A stretch of 64,000 nucleotides of DNA from Phoenix dactylifera (taxonomy: Eukaryota > Streptophyta > Magnoliopsida > Arecales > Arecaceae): the NCBI RefSeq assembly GCF_009389715.1, contig NW_024067679.1, positions 862,501 through 926,500 of the forward strand, in the 5' to 3' direction. Shown in pieces: positions 33,013 to 43,093 of this stretch. The notes below the pieces were generated by a model, which was not told the origin of the DNA, did no database searches, and worked only from the letters and a program-made list of their open reading frames with translations. Both the position numbers and the translations under genes were made by a program. The stretch's first letter is position 1, and the number at the start of each line of letters is the position of its first letter.

Positions 33013-33795
33013 CAGAGTAAATAGTAGTAGACAATAAGAGAGCTATTCCATTCAAGTAAAAAGAAATTTCCACCTACCAAGAGTTCTCAAGAGTAAATAC
33101 AAGCAAAAGAAGGAAGAGGTGCATTCAACTCCATCCGACAAGCACTTTCTTCACTTTCAAGGCTCTTCTACTGTCCTCAAATCTTCAGTACTTTCTAGAG
33201 AAGATCCAGAAATCGAGAAGTCACTACTTCCCATTTCAAAAACTGTTTGAGGGATTCTAACCTTTACTTTGCATTTATTGTTTTCACATCTGCTTGTTTA
33301 AAAGCTTTCTCTGTGAAATCCCAAACACTACTTTTCTTACTTGATTTAATTAGGAAATTGAATCAAGGGTTGTAAGGTTAGTTGGTGAGCCGAAGTTAAA
33401 ACCAACGGTGTAAGGGTTTGATTGTGATCCCAAAAAAACAATCGGATGGTTCTAGTCGGTGAGCCTGTGAAAACCGACCGAGTTCGTTGTGATCTCGCGA
33501 AAACAACAAGTTGGGTTGTGAACTTGTAAAACAACCGGCTATAATCCAAGGGATTATAGTGAACTCCTAAGTGAAGCTTGGGGAGTGGACGTAGGAGCAA
33601 GGGTTGGCTCCGAACCACTATAAAATCTCCTTGTGTTTGCATTGGCTATTTGTCTCTTCCAATCTCCTCATCAAGAAGCTTAATTAACTTGCTTGCATTA
33701 GATTTAATTATTTACTAATCAAGTTTTTTAATTGGTAAAGAATTAATCCAAACCCAATTCACCCCCCCTCTTGGGTTGTCTCGTTGGGCAACAAG

Positions 33796-33807
33796 TGGTA
33801 TCAGAGC
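33796..33807 (+). promoter_or_regulatory. Element A primer binding site (tRNA-Met initiator type)
   Basis: TGGTATCAGAGC two bases after the LTR, the standard copia primer site complementary to initiator tRNA-Met. Confidence 0.95.
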
Positions 33808-33841
33808 CGGAACTCTTATATTAAAAGAGTAAAAGATCAAA

Positions 33842-35622
33842 ATGACAACCCCTTTTGGATCTTCTCTTAGTGAGGGGCAATCCACCAATAAGCCTCCATT
33901 CTTCAATGGAACTAACTACACCTATTGGAAGGCTAGAATGAGGATATTTATCCAAGCTCAAGACTATGATGTTTGGAGCATCATAGTTAATGGACCATAT
34001 ATTCCTTCTATCTATGTAGATAACATTACTATACCCAAGCTTGAAAAAGATTGGGATGATAGTGATAGAAGGAAGGCACAACTAAATGCCAAAGCAATGA
34101 ATGTACTTTTTTGTGCCTTAGACCATAATGATTTCAATAGAATCTCTACTTGCAATTCTGCAAAAAAATATGGGATAGACCTGAAGTGACCCATGAGGGC
34201 ACGAATTAAGTCAAGAAATCTAAAATAAACATGCTAGTTCATAAGTATGAACTATTTAAAATGAAATCTAATGAAACCATCACTTGCATGTTCACTAGAT
34301 TTACTGATATTGTCAACGGCTTAAAAAGCCTTGGCAAAAGTTATACTAAAAGTGACCTTGTCAGGAAAATTCTTCAATCTTTATCAAGGTCATGGAAAGC
34401 CAAGGTAACGGCGATCCAAGAAGCTAAAGACTTAAACAAGCTGCCACTCGAGGAGCTTCTTGAATTTTTGATGACACATGAGCTCACAATGAAGCAACAC
34501 AGTAAAGAAAAGTCCTCCCACAAGAAAAAGGTAATTGCCCTTAAGTCTACTTCTTCTAACAAGGATCCCTCTTGCAGTAGCAGCAGTGAAGAAGAAGACA
34601 ATGAGAGAGATGAAGATGAGGCTCTTCTCATGTGAAAGTTTAGAAGATTCATCAACCAGAAGAAGTCCTTTCATCAGAAGAGAGGTTCCTCAAGTTCCTA
34701 CAACAAGGATAAAGGTAAGGAAAGGGAAAGTGAGGGAATCGGATACTATGAATGCAAGAAGCCGGAATATTTCAGAATCGACTGTCCCTTGCTGAAGAAG
34801 GGCAGCAAATACAAGGAGAAGAAAGTTCTTGTCTCCACTTTGACCAACTCCGATCAATCATCATCATCATCAGATGAGGAAGAAGAGGAAAAAGCAAATT
34901 TTTGTTTTATGGCGAACGAAAATGAGGTAATATCTGAAACATATTTAGATTTTACCTTTGATGAATTGTATGATGCTTTTAATGAACTAATGGATGAATA
35001 TAAGATAATAAACCTTAAAAATAAAGAATTGAAACTAACTAATCAATCTTACACTCATAAGTACGATAAATTAAGTAAGGACAAGGACTCTATCATCAAA
35101 AAAAACTTAGAACTTAAAACAAGCAACCAATTGCTAACTCAAAAAACTAATACTTTAATTAAAGATAACGAAAGACTAACTAAGGAAGTTTCAGAAATTA
35201 AAAACAGTAACCAAACTCTAAAAGATAACTTTACAAAAGATCTAAATTTACTAAAAATAGAAAAACTGAACTTAACAAAAGAACTTGAAAAATATAAACC
35301 TATAGTTGAGAAATTTATCTTTAGTTCTGAAAAACTAGAAATGATTCTTAATAGTCAAAGAGCTGTATTTAATAAAGCCGGTTTAGAGTATAAGCCTAAC
35401 AACAAGCAAAAATTTCTTAAAAACTTTTTTGTAAAAGCCGGAAAAAGTAAAACAAAAAATGTAACTTGTTTTTGCTGTGGTAAAGTAGGACATATAGCAA
35501 ATGTATGTAACCACAAAAAAACTAAAGTTAAAAGAATGATTAAAAAGAATTGGGTTCCAAAAGGAACCAACATTACTAACCTTGAAGGACCCAAGAAATC
35601 TTGGATACCTAAAACTGTATGA
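33842..35622 (+). pseudogene. Element A gag (three breaks, lost zinc knuckle)
   Basis: The start MTTPFGSSLSEGQSTNKPPF matches intact gag of element B. Breaks seen by comparison with B are a 1-bp loss near 34165, a glutamine codon turned to TAA at 34207-34209 and a TGA at 34633-34635. The first zinc knuckle, CYEC..GH..C in B, reads YYEC..EY..C here, so it lost a Cys and the His. The second knuckle, CFCCGKVGHIANVC, is intact. A lysine-rich coiled coil lies between the knuckles. Gag would package RNA, but this copy cannot. Confidence 0.92.
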
Positions 35623-35639
35623 TTTTCTTGTGTAGGAGT

Positions 35640-38187
35640 GTCTTGCAGCCAAGGTCAATAAACACTGTTGGTACTTGGATAGTGGCTGCTCAAGACACAT
35701 GACGGATGACAAGGAGCAATTCTTCACCCTAGAGCCTAAAGAGGAAGGTGCGGTGACTTTTGGAGACAACAACCAAGGTCACATCATTGGTATAGGTAAA
35801 ATACAAATCATCCCTTTAACCTTCGTTGATAATGTACGGTTTGTAGATGGTCTTAAGCATAACTTACTTAGCGTTAGTCAATTATGTGATAAAGGTTTTG
35901 ATGTTCTGTTTAAGCCATCTTTATGCATTATAACCAACTCAATTGACAATAGCTTAGTATTCAAAGAAATAAGACGTGGCAATGTTTATGTAGTAGATCT
36001 TGAAGATCTCGCCAAAAATAACCGTTGCTTAGTAGCTAGTGATTCTAAAGTCAATGATGCAAGTTGGTTATGGCACCGTAAATTAGGTCATGCAAGTATA
36101 GATACAATATCAAAATTAGTTAAAAGAGATTCTATGATTGGTTTGCCAAAGCAAAAATTTGAGAAAAATAAAATTTGTGAAGCATGTCAATATGGCAAAT
36201 AATGTAGAAGTTCTTTTAAATCCATAAATTGTGTCTCTACTACTAGACCCCTTGAACTACTTCACATGGATCTTTTTGGACCAATTAGAACCACAAGCCT
36301 TGGTGGAAACAAGTATGACCTTGTCATTGTAGATGATTTTTCTAGATACACATGGGTCATGTTTTTAGCTCATAAAGATGAAGCATTTTAGTATTTAAAA
36401 AATTTTATAAGAAAGTAACTAACTCAAGAAATGCTTCAGTTATAGCTATTAGGAGTGATCATGGAACGGAATTTGAAAATCATCTATTTGATGAATTCTG
36501 TAGTAAAAAGGGAATAACTCATAATTTCTCTACACCTAGGACACCACAACAAATTGGAGTTGTGGAAAGAAAGAATAGAACCCTAAAGAAAATGGCTAGA
36601 ACCATGTTGTGTGAAAGTAACTTCCCAAAGTATTTTTTGGTGAGAAGCCATTAACACATCATGTCATATATTTAATAGAGTTCTATTAAGACTAATTATA
36701 AAATAAACACCTTACGAACTTTGGAGAGATAGAAAGTCCAAAGTAAACTACTTTCATATGTTTGGATGTAGGTGTTTCATTCATAATAATGGCAAAGATA
36801 ACTTAGGTAAATTTGATTCCAAATCTGATGAAGGTATCTTTTTGGGATATTCTACATCAAGTAAGGCATATAGAGTCTTCAACAAAAAAACCCTTGTAAT
36901 TGAAGAATCCATCCATGTTGTTTTTGATGAGTCTAATGATGCTTTCTCCAGCAAGAGAGTAGTATTTGATGATGATGCAGGAATAATTGAAGAAAAGATG
37001 GATCACATGACTCTACAAGAGGATGAACCCAAGCAAGTTGAAGAAACTACAACAAGCCAAGATGTAATTGCCGAACATGGGCTTACAAAGGCTTGGAGGT
37101 ACGCTCATGGTCATCCTAAAGAATTAATTTTAGATGATCCATCTCAACCTTTTAGGACTGGAGCCTCTCTTAGAAACTTAAATAATCATCTTGCATTTGT
37201 TTCACATTTAGAACCTAAAAACATTGAAGAAGCTGAAAGTGATGTAAATTGGATAAATGCTATGCAAGAGGAACTTAACCAATTTACAGAAAATAAAGTA
37301 TGGAACTTAGTTGAAAGACCCACTAAATACTCAATAATAGGAACTAAATGGATATACAAAAATAAACTTGATGAAAATGGAGTTGTGATTAGGAACAAGG
37401 CTAGACTAGTAGCAAAGGGCTATAATCAAGAAGAATGTATGGACTTTGATGAGACTTTTGCTCCTGTAGCTAGACTTGAGGCAATTAGATTGTTACTAGC
37501 ATTTGCTTGTAATAAAGATTTTAAATTATTCCAAATGGATGTAAAAAGTGCCTTCTTGAATGGGTATATTAATGAGGAGGTTTATGTAGAACAACCTCCT
37601 GGTTTTGAGAATCATCAATACCCCAATCATGGTTATAAACTAAATAAAGCACTTTATGGTCTAAAACAAGCCTCTAGAGCATGGTATGAAAGACTTAGCA
37701 AATTTCTATTAGACCATGAATTTTCTAGAGGAAATGTTGATACAACTCTATTTTTGAAAAAGAAAAACAAAAATTTGTTAGTAGTACAGATTTATGTAGA
37801 TGATATTATTTTCGGTGCTACTAACAATTGCCTTTGCGAAGAGTTTGCTGAATTAATGCAGAGTGAATTTGAGATGAGCATGATGGGAGAATTGAACAAC
37901 TTACTCGGACTTCAAATCAAACAATCCAAGAAAGGAATTTTCATCAATCAAGCTAAATACATCAAGGAAATGCTAAAGAAGTTTGATATGGATGGAAACA
38001 AGTCAATTGGCACTCCCATGAGCTCATCATGCAAACTAGACAAAGATGAATCAGGTAAATCAGTAGATCAAAAGCTGTATAGAGGTATGATAGGATCTTT
38101 ATTATATCTTACAGAAAGTAGACCTGATATCATATTTAGTGTATGCATGTGTGCTAGATATTAATCTAATCCTAAGGAATCACACTT
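35640..38187 (+). pseudogene. Element A pol: protease, integrase, RT (part before element B)
   Basis: The frame opens after a TAG near 35635 with YLDSGCSRHMT (protease DSG). GAG-pre-integrase ([18 protein letters not shown]) follows and stops at TAA 36200-36202. The integrase region (36203-36757) has frame shifts but still shows [11 protein letters not shown] and [13 protein letters not shown]. The RT, open at 36758-38164, holds the [11 protein letters not shown] catalytic box. It stops at TAA just before the B insertion at 38188. Confidence 0.92.
38183..38187. repeat. Target site duplication of element B, left (CACTT)
   Basis: CACTT directly before the LTR start TGTTGCCC; repeated at 50001-50005. 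Confidence 0.92.
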
Positions 38188-40144
38188 TGTTGCCCAGATA
38201 GACAACCCAAGAGGGGGGGGTGAATTGGGTTTTAAATTAATTTGGATAATTAAAACGTTATGGATGATTAATTAAAAACTATTGCAAGTTATTTAATTAA
38301 TGCTAAGTGCTGTGAGTGATGTGAGAGGAAGAAGAGAAGAGACAATCCAATGCAAACACAGAGTTTTATAGTGGTTCGGAGCTACCCCTTGCTCCTACGT
38401 CCACTCCCCAAGTCTCTCTTGGGAATTCACTATAACCCCCTTGGATTACAGCCGGTTGTTTTGCAAGCTCACAACCAAACTTGTTGTTTTACGAGCTCAC
38501 AACGAACTCGGTCGGTTTTTCCAGGCTCACCGACTAGAACCAACCCCGATTGTTTTCTCGGGCTCACAATCAAACCCTTACACACGTTGGTTTTTAACTT
38601 GGCTCACCAACCAACCTTAATCCCCTTGATTCAATCCCCCGATTGAACCAAGTAAATACAAGTTATAGAAAGAAAGGAAAATAAGCTTCTCAAAAGCAGA
38701 TGTAAAACAATATAATCAAAAGAGGAGTTTAGAAGCCCTCAAACGCTTTTAAGCTGAAGTAGAGGAATGGCTTCTTGAACTCCGGTCTCCTCTCGAATGA
38801 GTAGTCGACTTGAATGCAGGAGGAGGAGGCTTTAATTGCTGGGAAGATGTAGTTGGTTGCAGTAAATGCTGATCTTCCCCTTTTTCGTTGAAGAGCACGT
38901 TGCAGAGCTTGAAAGCTTGAATGCTTGGAGTGGAATGGTTGTTCTCTCCCTTGCTACAGTCTTCTGTGGCTATTTAAGCCAACCCCCACGGAAACTAGCC
39001 GTTACACTGCTTTTTCTGTCCGTTCTGCACACTCTGCGCAGCCTGACAATATGACCGTTGGTGGGTTGGAGTCGACTCGCGCGATCAGGAGTCGACTCGG
39101 CTGTAGCGGGAGTCGACTCAAGCTTTTCCGGAGTCGACTCGGCAACTGTTCAAGTTGCCGTCACGACTGGGAGTCGACTCGTCTTGACCCGGAGTCGACT
39201 CGCCAACTTCTGGAGCTAACCTGGCAATTTTGGAGTCGGCTCATCCACTGAAGTCCGTGGATCCAATTTTGAATTTTGTCTACTCGAGTCGACTCGACTG
39301 TCCTTGGAGTCGACTCGAATCTCGGAGCCCGAACTTCCGATTCTCTGTCTTTTGGCTCATCCAGTCTTGGAGTCGACTCGAACTTCCTTGGAGTCGACTC
39401 GGCTCTCAGTTTCCGAAAGTTGGTCTTCTGCCTTTTGACGTGAAGCTTGTCTTGGAGTCGACTCGAGCTGTCTGGGAGTCGACTCGAATCTCAGAGGCAG
39501 TAACATGGTTTTCTGTCTGTCGATGGTCGCACAGTCTCGGAGTCGACTCGCGTATTGCGGGAGTCGACTCGAATCTCAGAGTCCATAAAATGCTCTCTGA
39601 CCTTTTCTTTGTGTACCGCTGAGAGTCGACTCTTGCTTTCTCTGGAGTCGACTTGCCAACCATCGGAGTCGACTCGCGTTCCACTGGAGTCGACTCGAAT
39701 CTCAGACTCGAAAACTGCTCTCTGACTTTTCTTTGTGTACCTCTTGGAGTCGACTCTTACTACCCTGGAGTCGACTAGTTGAACATTGGAGTCGACTCGC
39801 GCACTTCAGGAGTCGACTCGTTGACAGGTTCTGAGATGAGGCTTTCTGTTCTTCTTTCTGTTCTCAGTCGGAGTCGACTCGTACTAGTCTGGAGTCGACT
39901 CGAGCTCGTGCCAGTGAACTTGATACGCTTGGAGTCGACTCGTGATACTCGGGAGTCGACTCGAGTCTCAGACTTTGGTTCAGCAGACTTCTTAACTTAT
40001 CCAAAATACTATGAACCAAAATCTAGAGACACTTGGACAGGATTTTCACTGAAACACTCAATTGAATTCATTAGTAATCACAAGATATACTCAAATGCTT
40101 TGAGCTCATCAAAATCAAATGGGGTTTTAATCAATCACTCCACA
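38188..40144 (-). repeat. Element B 3' LTR
   Basis: On the plus strand it runs from TGTTGCCCAGATAG to CAATCACTCCACA. It contains a G run of eight at the U5 end, the palindrome array (39069-39962) and a TATA-like AAATAGCC near 38975 on the minus strand. Confidence 0.96.
39069..39962 (-). repeat. GAGTCGACTC palindrome array, element B 3' LTR
   Basis: About 27 copies, 24 or so exact. The plus strand shows G-GAGTCGACTC-G, so in element sense the flank is C and C as in element A. Spacers with GAATCTCAGA and CTTTTCTTTGTGTACC recur, giving larger units of about four palindromes. Confidence 0.96.
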
Positions 40145-40158
40145 ATCTCCCCCTTTTT
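40145..40158 (-). promoter_or_regulatory. Primary polypurine tract of element B
   Basis: Minus strand CAAAAAGGGGGAGAT directly before the 3' LTR. Confidence 0.85.
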
Positions 40159-40298
40159 GATGATGACAAAACTTTGAGTATATGTAAAATGACTTGCTCA
40201 ATAAATAATGAAATAAAATCCATAAATGAATTCAAATGTCTGATAATTTAATTTATCCAAGTTTGAAAGGAGTGAAACAACAAATTTCGAAGTTAAAG

Positions 40299-40742
40299 CT
40301 CCCCCTTTCATTTGGAATTATATAAGCCTTCATATTATGCAATCAATTGTTTGGCTTATATGTCATTAATGATTTAGCTTGATTAAAATTCAGATTCTCC
40401 CCCTCAACATATGCATTCAACTATGTTTTGATTCTCTGAATTTTCTTTTAATGCTTTGAAGTTTTTGAACTGAATTTTTTGTTTTTAGAGGGAAAATCTG
40501 TCAATTTGTTCTTGAGTAGGATTCAGCTAATCTCCGAATATCCCTTGAATAGATTCTGGAGATTACTCCATTAGGAGCCCCAAAAGAGAGATAATGAGCC
40601 TCGAGGTACCGAATCCACTTAGAACAAATTTGTGTGTGTTTTTAAGAGTTTATCTTTTTATTTATTTCCATTGATTTCTTTTACATATATTTTTTATTTT
40701 TCTCCCCTTTACACATTTTATACATATTTCTCCCCCTTTTTG
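40299..40742 (-). promoter_or_regulatory. Additional polypurine tracts of element B
   Basis: Minus-strand runs GAAAGGGGGAGC (near 40310), GAGGGGGAGAA (near 40408), GTAAAGGGGAGAAA (near 40711) and CAAAAAGGGGGAGAA (40728-40742). These fit the multiple upstream polypurine tracts known in Sireviruses. The stretch 40159-40909 has no coding content. Confidence 0.65.
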
Positions 40743-40909
40743 TCATCATACCAAAAAGGAGGTAATCAACCACAATCAATGGTACAAACAATCATCAAAT
40801 GGCACATAATTGAAGATAAGATGTCTACTCATTGTATTGATATGAATTGAAGTAGATTTGAGCATACAATAAGTAAAGTAAAACAATACAAAACAGAACT
40901 CAAACACAT

Positions 40910-42478
40910 CTATGTCCTCCTCGAGGATGAAGCTCCCCCTCTCGAGGATGCATCTCCTCCTCTGGAGGATGTGGCTCCTCCTCTCGAGGATGTGGCTCCT
41001 CCTCTCAATCGGCTCTGCTCCATGAGGAGGGTGACTGCATCTGTGACATGGCCAAGCTGTGTGATGATAGACGTGGTGGCTCTGCTATGTGTAGTGGAGA
41101 GCTCTGTCACCGACGCCTGAAGCCCAGTCACCGATGTCTGAAGTGCGTCCAGCTTGTCGATGAGTACATTCGCCAAGCGCTCGGCCCCCTCGGTGGTGGT
41201 GTGCATGTCACGACCTATCTCCTCTCGCATCTGTCGAGTGGAGCTCGTGACCTCACTCATGCTGTGGAACTGGGCCTGGACCAAACTCCGGACATTGTAG
41301 ATCTCTTTCCGTACATGAGCCGTCATGTCAGTCACGGCTGTCAAGGAAGGGACCAACTGAGAAGATACGGGTGCAGGAGTGGGAGCAGGCACCGCACCTC
41401 GGAGCTCCCGAAGCAGCTCATCCCTCACCTCTCTGACTATCTCCTGTCGCAGCTCCCGGAGCTGCTCAGGATCAATCCGGACCGCCATAGAGGGTGGTGC
41501 CGAGGAGGAAGGTCCGGCGGAGGTGGTAGGAGCAGGAGGAGTGGATGGGAGGTCTGGATGGTCTGGAAGGTCTGGGTAGTCTGAATCGGGCTCAGGACTA
41601 GGTGAAGGTCTGGTGGTCTGAGCGGTGAGGGTAGACTTCCTAACCCAGATCCCTTCTCTCTTCCGAAACCCCATCCTGTGCATGGTCCCCGTACACAAGC
41701 GATCTGTCCATCGCAATGCACGAGAGGGTTCCCTCTCAGGAATGGAAATCTCGTACTCCCTAAAGAGAAGAGTAAAAATCATGCCGTATGGGAGGGTGAG
41801 CCTAGGTCTATCTAGGGGCTCACACATATACCTATAGATGAGTTTGGGAAAGTTGACCGGGGTGTCCTGAAGAATGTAAGACATAACAGCTAGGTCCCTC
41901 TCATTTACAAAATCAAATCTTCCTGTCTTAGGGAAGATGGATCTGGACAGAATACTCAAAAGGATTCTCACTTCAATAGGAAGTGAGCTAGCAGATACCT
42001 CGTCTAGGGGGGACTGAGGTGGATGCCCTAAGACGACCGTAAGGGCCTCAACTCTATCCTCAGGGTGTGCGGGAGCCATCCCTACTAATGGAAGGTGGAG
42101 GATGTGGGCAATGAGATCCTCCGTGACACGCACAGGGACACCTACTACTGTGCCCTCGATACCTCCATCTCCCCGATGGACGGTACTATAAAACTCTTGA
42201 ACAAGGCCAGGGTAAGTGGGAAGGTCCAAAGTGAGGAAGTACTCTAGGCCCTGGGCTCTAAGCCTATCACCTATGGTGAACCCTTCCCGGGAGAGATAGT
42301 CAAAGTCGACATACCTCCCGGTGGTGACGGCCTTCCCGGCCAACGGCCTTGCGGGAACCGCCCTAGGCGGGGAACGAGCCGGAGGTGGTTGCCTCGCGGG
42401 ATCGTGCCGCGCCTTGGAGCGCCGCTCGGGACCGGCCTCGGGACGGGACCTCTTCCTAACCACGGTCTTACGAGGCAT
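40910..42478 (-). CDS. Element B ORF3 (Sirevirus third ORF), 522 aa
   Basis: The start MPRKTVVRKRSRPEAGPERR is supported by the matching though mutated codon in element A. Residues 1-50 are basic and proline-rich. About 55-260 form a globular domain (DYLSREGFTIGDRLRAQGLE, LPTYPGLVQEFYSTV, VRVTEDLIAHILHLPLVG) like the domain annotated as a putative plant transposon protein. A Pro/Ser linker follows, then a charged helix (REVRDELLRELRGAV) and a long heptad-rich tail. The C-terminus is a short repeat, RGGATSSRGGATSS. No signal peptide or membrane span is seen, so the env-like label is not supported here. The role is unknown. The frame is undamaged. Confidence 0.85.
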   Translation of the reverse strand: MPRKTVVRKRSRPEAGPERRSKARHDPARQPPPARSPPRAVPARPLAGKAVTTGRYVDFDYLSREGFTIGDRLRAQGLEYFLTLDLPTYPGLVQEFYSTVHRGDGGIEGTVVGVPVRVTEDLIAHILHLPLVGMAPAHPEDRVEALTVVLGHPPQSPLDEVSASSLPIEVRILLSILSRSIFPKTGRFDFVNERDLAVMSYILQDTPVNFPKLIYRYMCEPLDRPRLTLPYGMIFTLLFREYEISIPEREPSRALRWTDRLCTGTMHRMGFRKREGIWVRKSTLTAQTTRPSPSPEPDSDYPDLPDHPDLPSTPPAPTTSAGPSSSAPPSMAVRIDPEQLRELRQEIVREVRDELLRELRGAVPAPTPAPVSSQLVPSLTAVTDMTAHVRKEIYNVRSLVQAQFHSMSEVTSSTRQMREEIGRDMHTTTEGAERLANVLIDKLDALQTSVTGLQASVTELSTTHSRATTSIITQLGHVTDAVTLLMEQSRLRGGATSSRGGATSSRGGDASSRGGASSSRRT

Positions 42479-42726
42479 CTTGACCTAAACGGGAAGAAAC
42501 ACCTAAAGGACGGAGAAAGGTCGACGGAGGAGACTCGGGACGGACCGGAGACGACCTAGGAACGGACGAAAATCCTAAGAACCGGTGAAAAATCGACCGA
42601 ACAGAGGTTGGAGACGATCGGGGACGACCTAGGAGTCGGCTCTAGGGCTTTTTGAACAGTGGCGGCTTGAAAGAAAAGTGTTTGCGAAACGACAAACCTA
42701 GGGTTAAAAAGTCGGATCCCGACTGC

Positions 42727-42942
42727 GAGTCGACTCCCCTGAGTCGCGAGTCGACTCGACCTCGAGTCGACTCCAGAATATGCGCGAGTCGACTCTCCTT
42801 ATGCGCCTGTAGACTTCGAGTCGACTCCCGACAATGTGCGAGTCGACTCCCCCTCAGCTGCCATCTTTGCGAGTCGACTCCCGCAAATGCGCGAGTCGAC
42901 TCCCCCTTAGGGGCCGGCTCTGAAACTTACTCGAGTCGTCTC
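42727..42942 (-). repeat. GAGTCGACTC array between pol and ORF3, element B
   Basis: Nine copies, eight exact, spaced about 12-45 bp. The plus-strand context is mostly C-GAGTCGACTC-C, so the sense-strand context is G and G, opposite to the LTR arrays. Confidence 0.92.
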
Positions 42943-43093
42943 TAACCTTGGCACGCACCTAAAAGTCATGCTATAACCGTGCCAAATGAGGGAAAATCAC
43001 CTAATTGGGATCTGATTTGATGATCATTGAATAGAAACTCTATTTTAACCGCATTCTAATCATCAAAATCAATTAATCTAGTGGAAACTCCCA

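Larger units (their letters stand above)
31944..33793 (+). repeat. Element A 5' LTR
   Basis: It begins TGTGGAGTGATTGATTA and ends TTGGGCAACA. It holds the GAGTCGACTC array (32136-32914), a TATA box near 33003 and a conserved U5 end where AACCCAA and TTGGGTT can pair around AATTCACCCCCCCTC. It is homologous to 53024-54866. Confidence 0.95.

Noticed and set aside
38350-39622. Frames of 92-130 codons (and copies at 48206-49540)
   Set aside because: They are in LTR sequence. The repeated ESTR/VDSR peptides come from the GAGTCGACTC palindromes. The long frame at 49509-50558 is partly LTR and partly the RNase H of element A.
41048-41837. Plus-strand frames opposite ORF3 of element B
   Set aside because: They are shadows of the 522-codon minus-strand frame, which has the homologue in element A.
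40910-42478. Naming ORF3 an envelope protein
   Set aside because: No signal peptide, furin-like site or membrane segment is visible, so only a positional env-like label would be possible.
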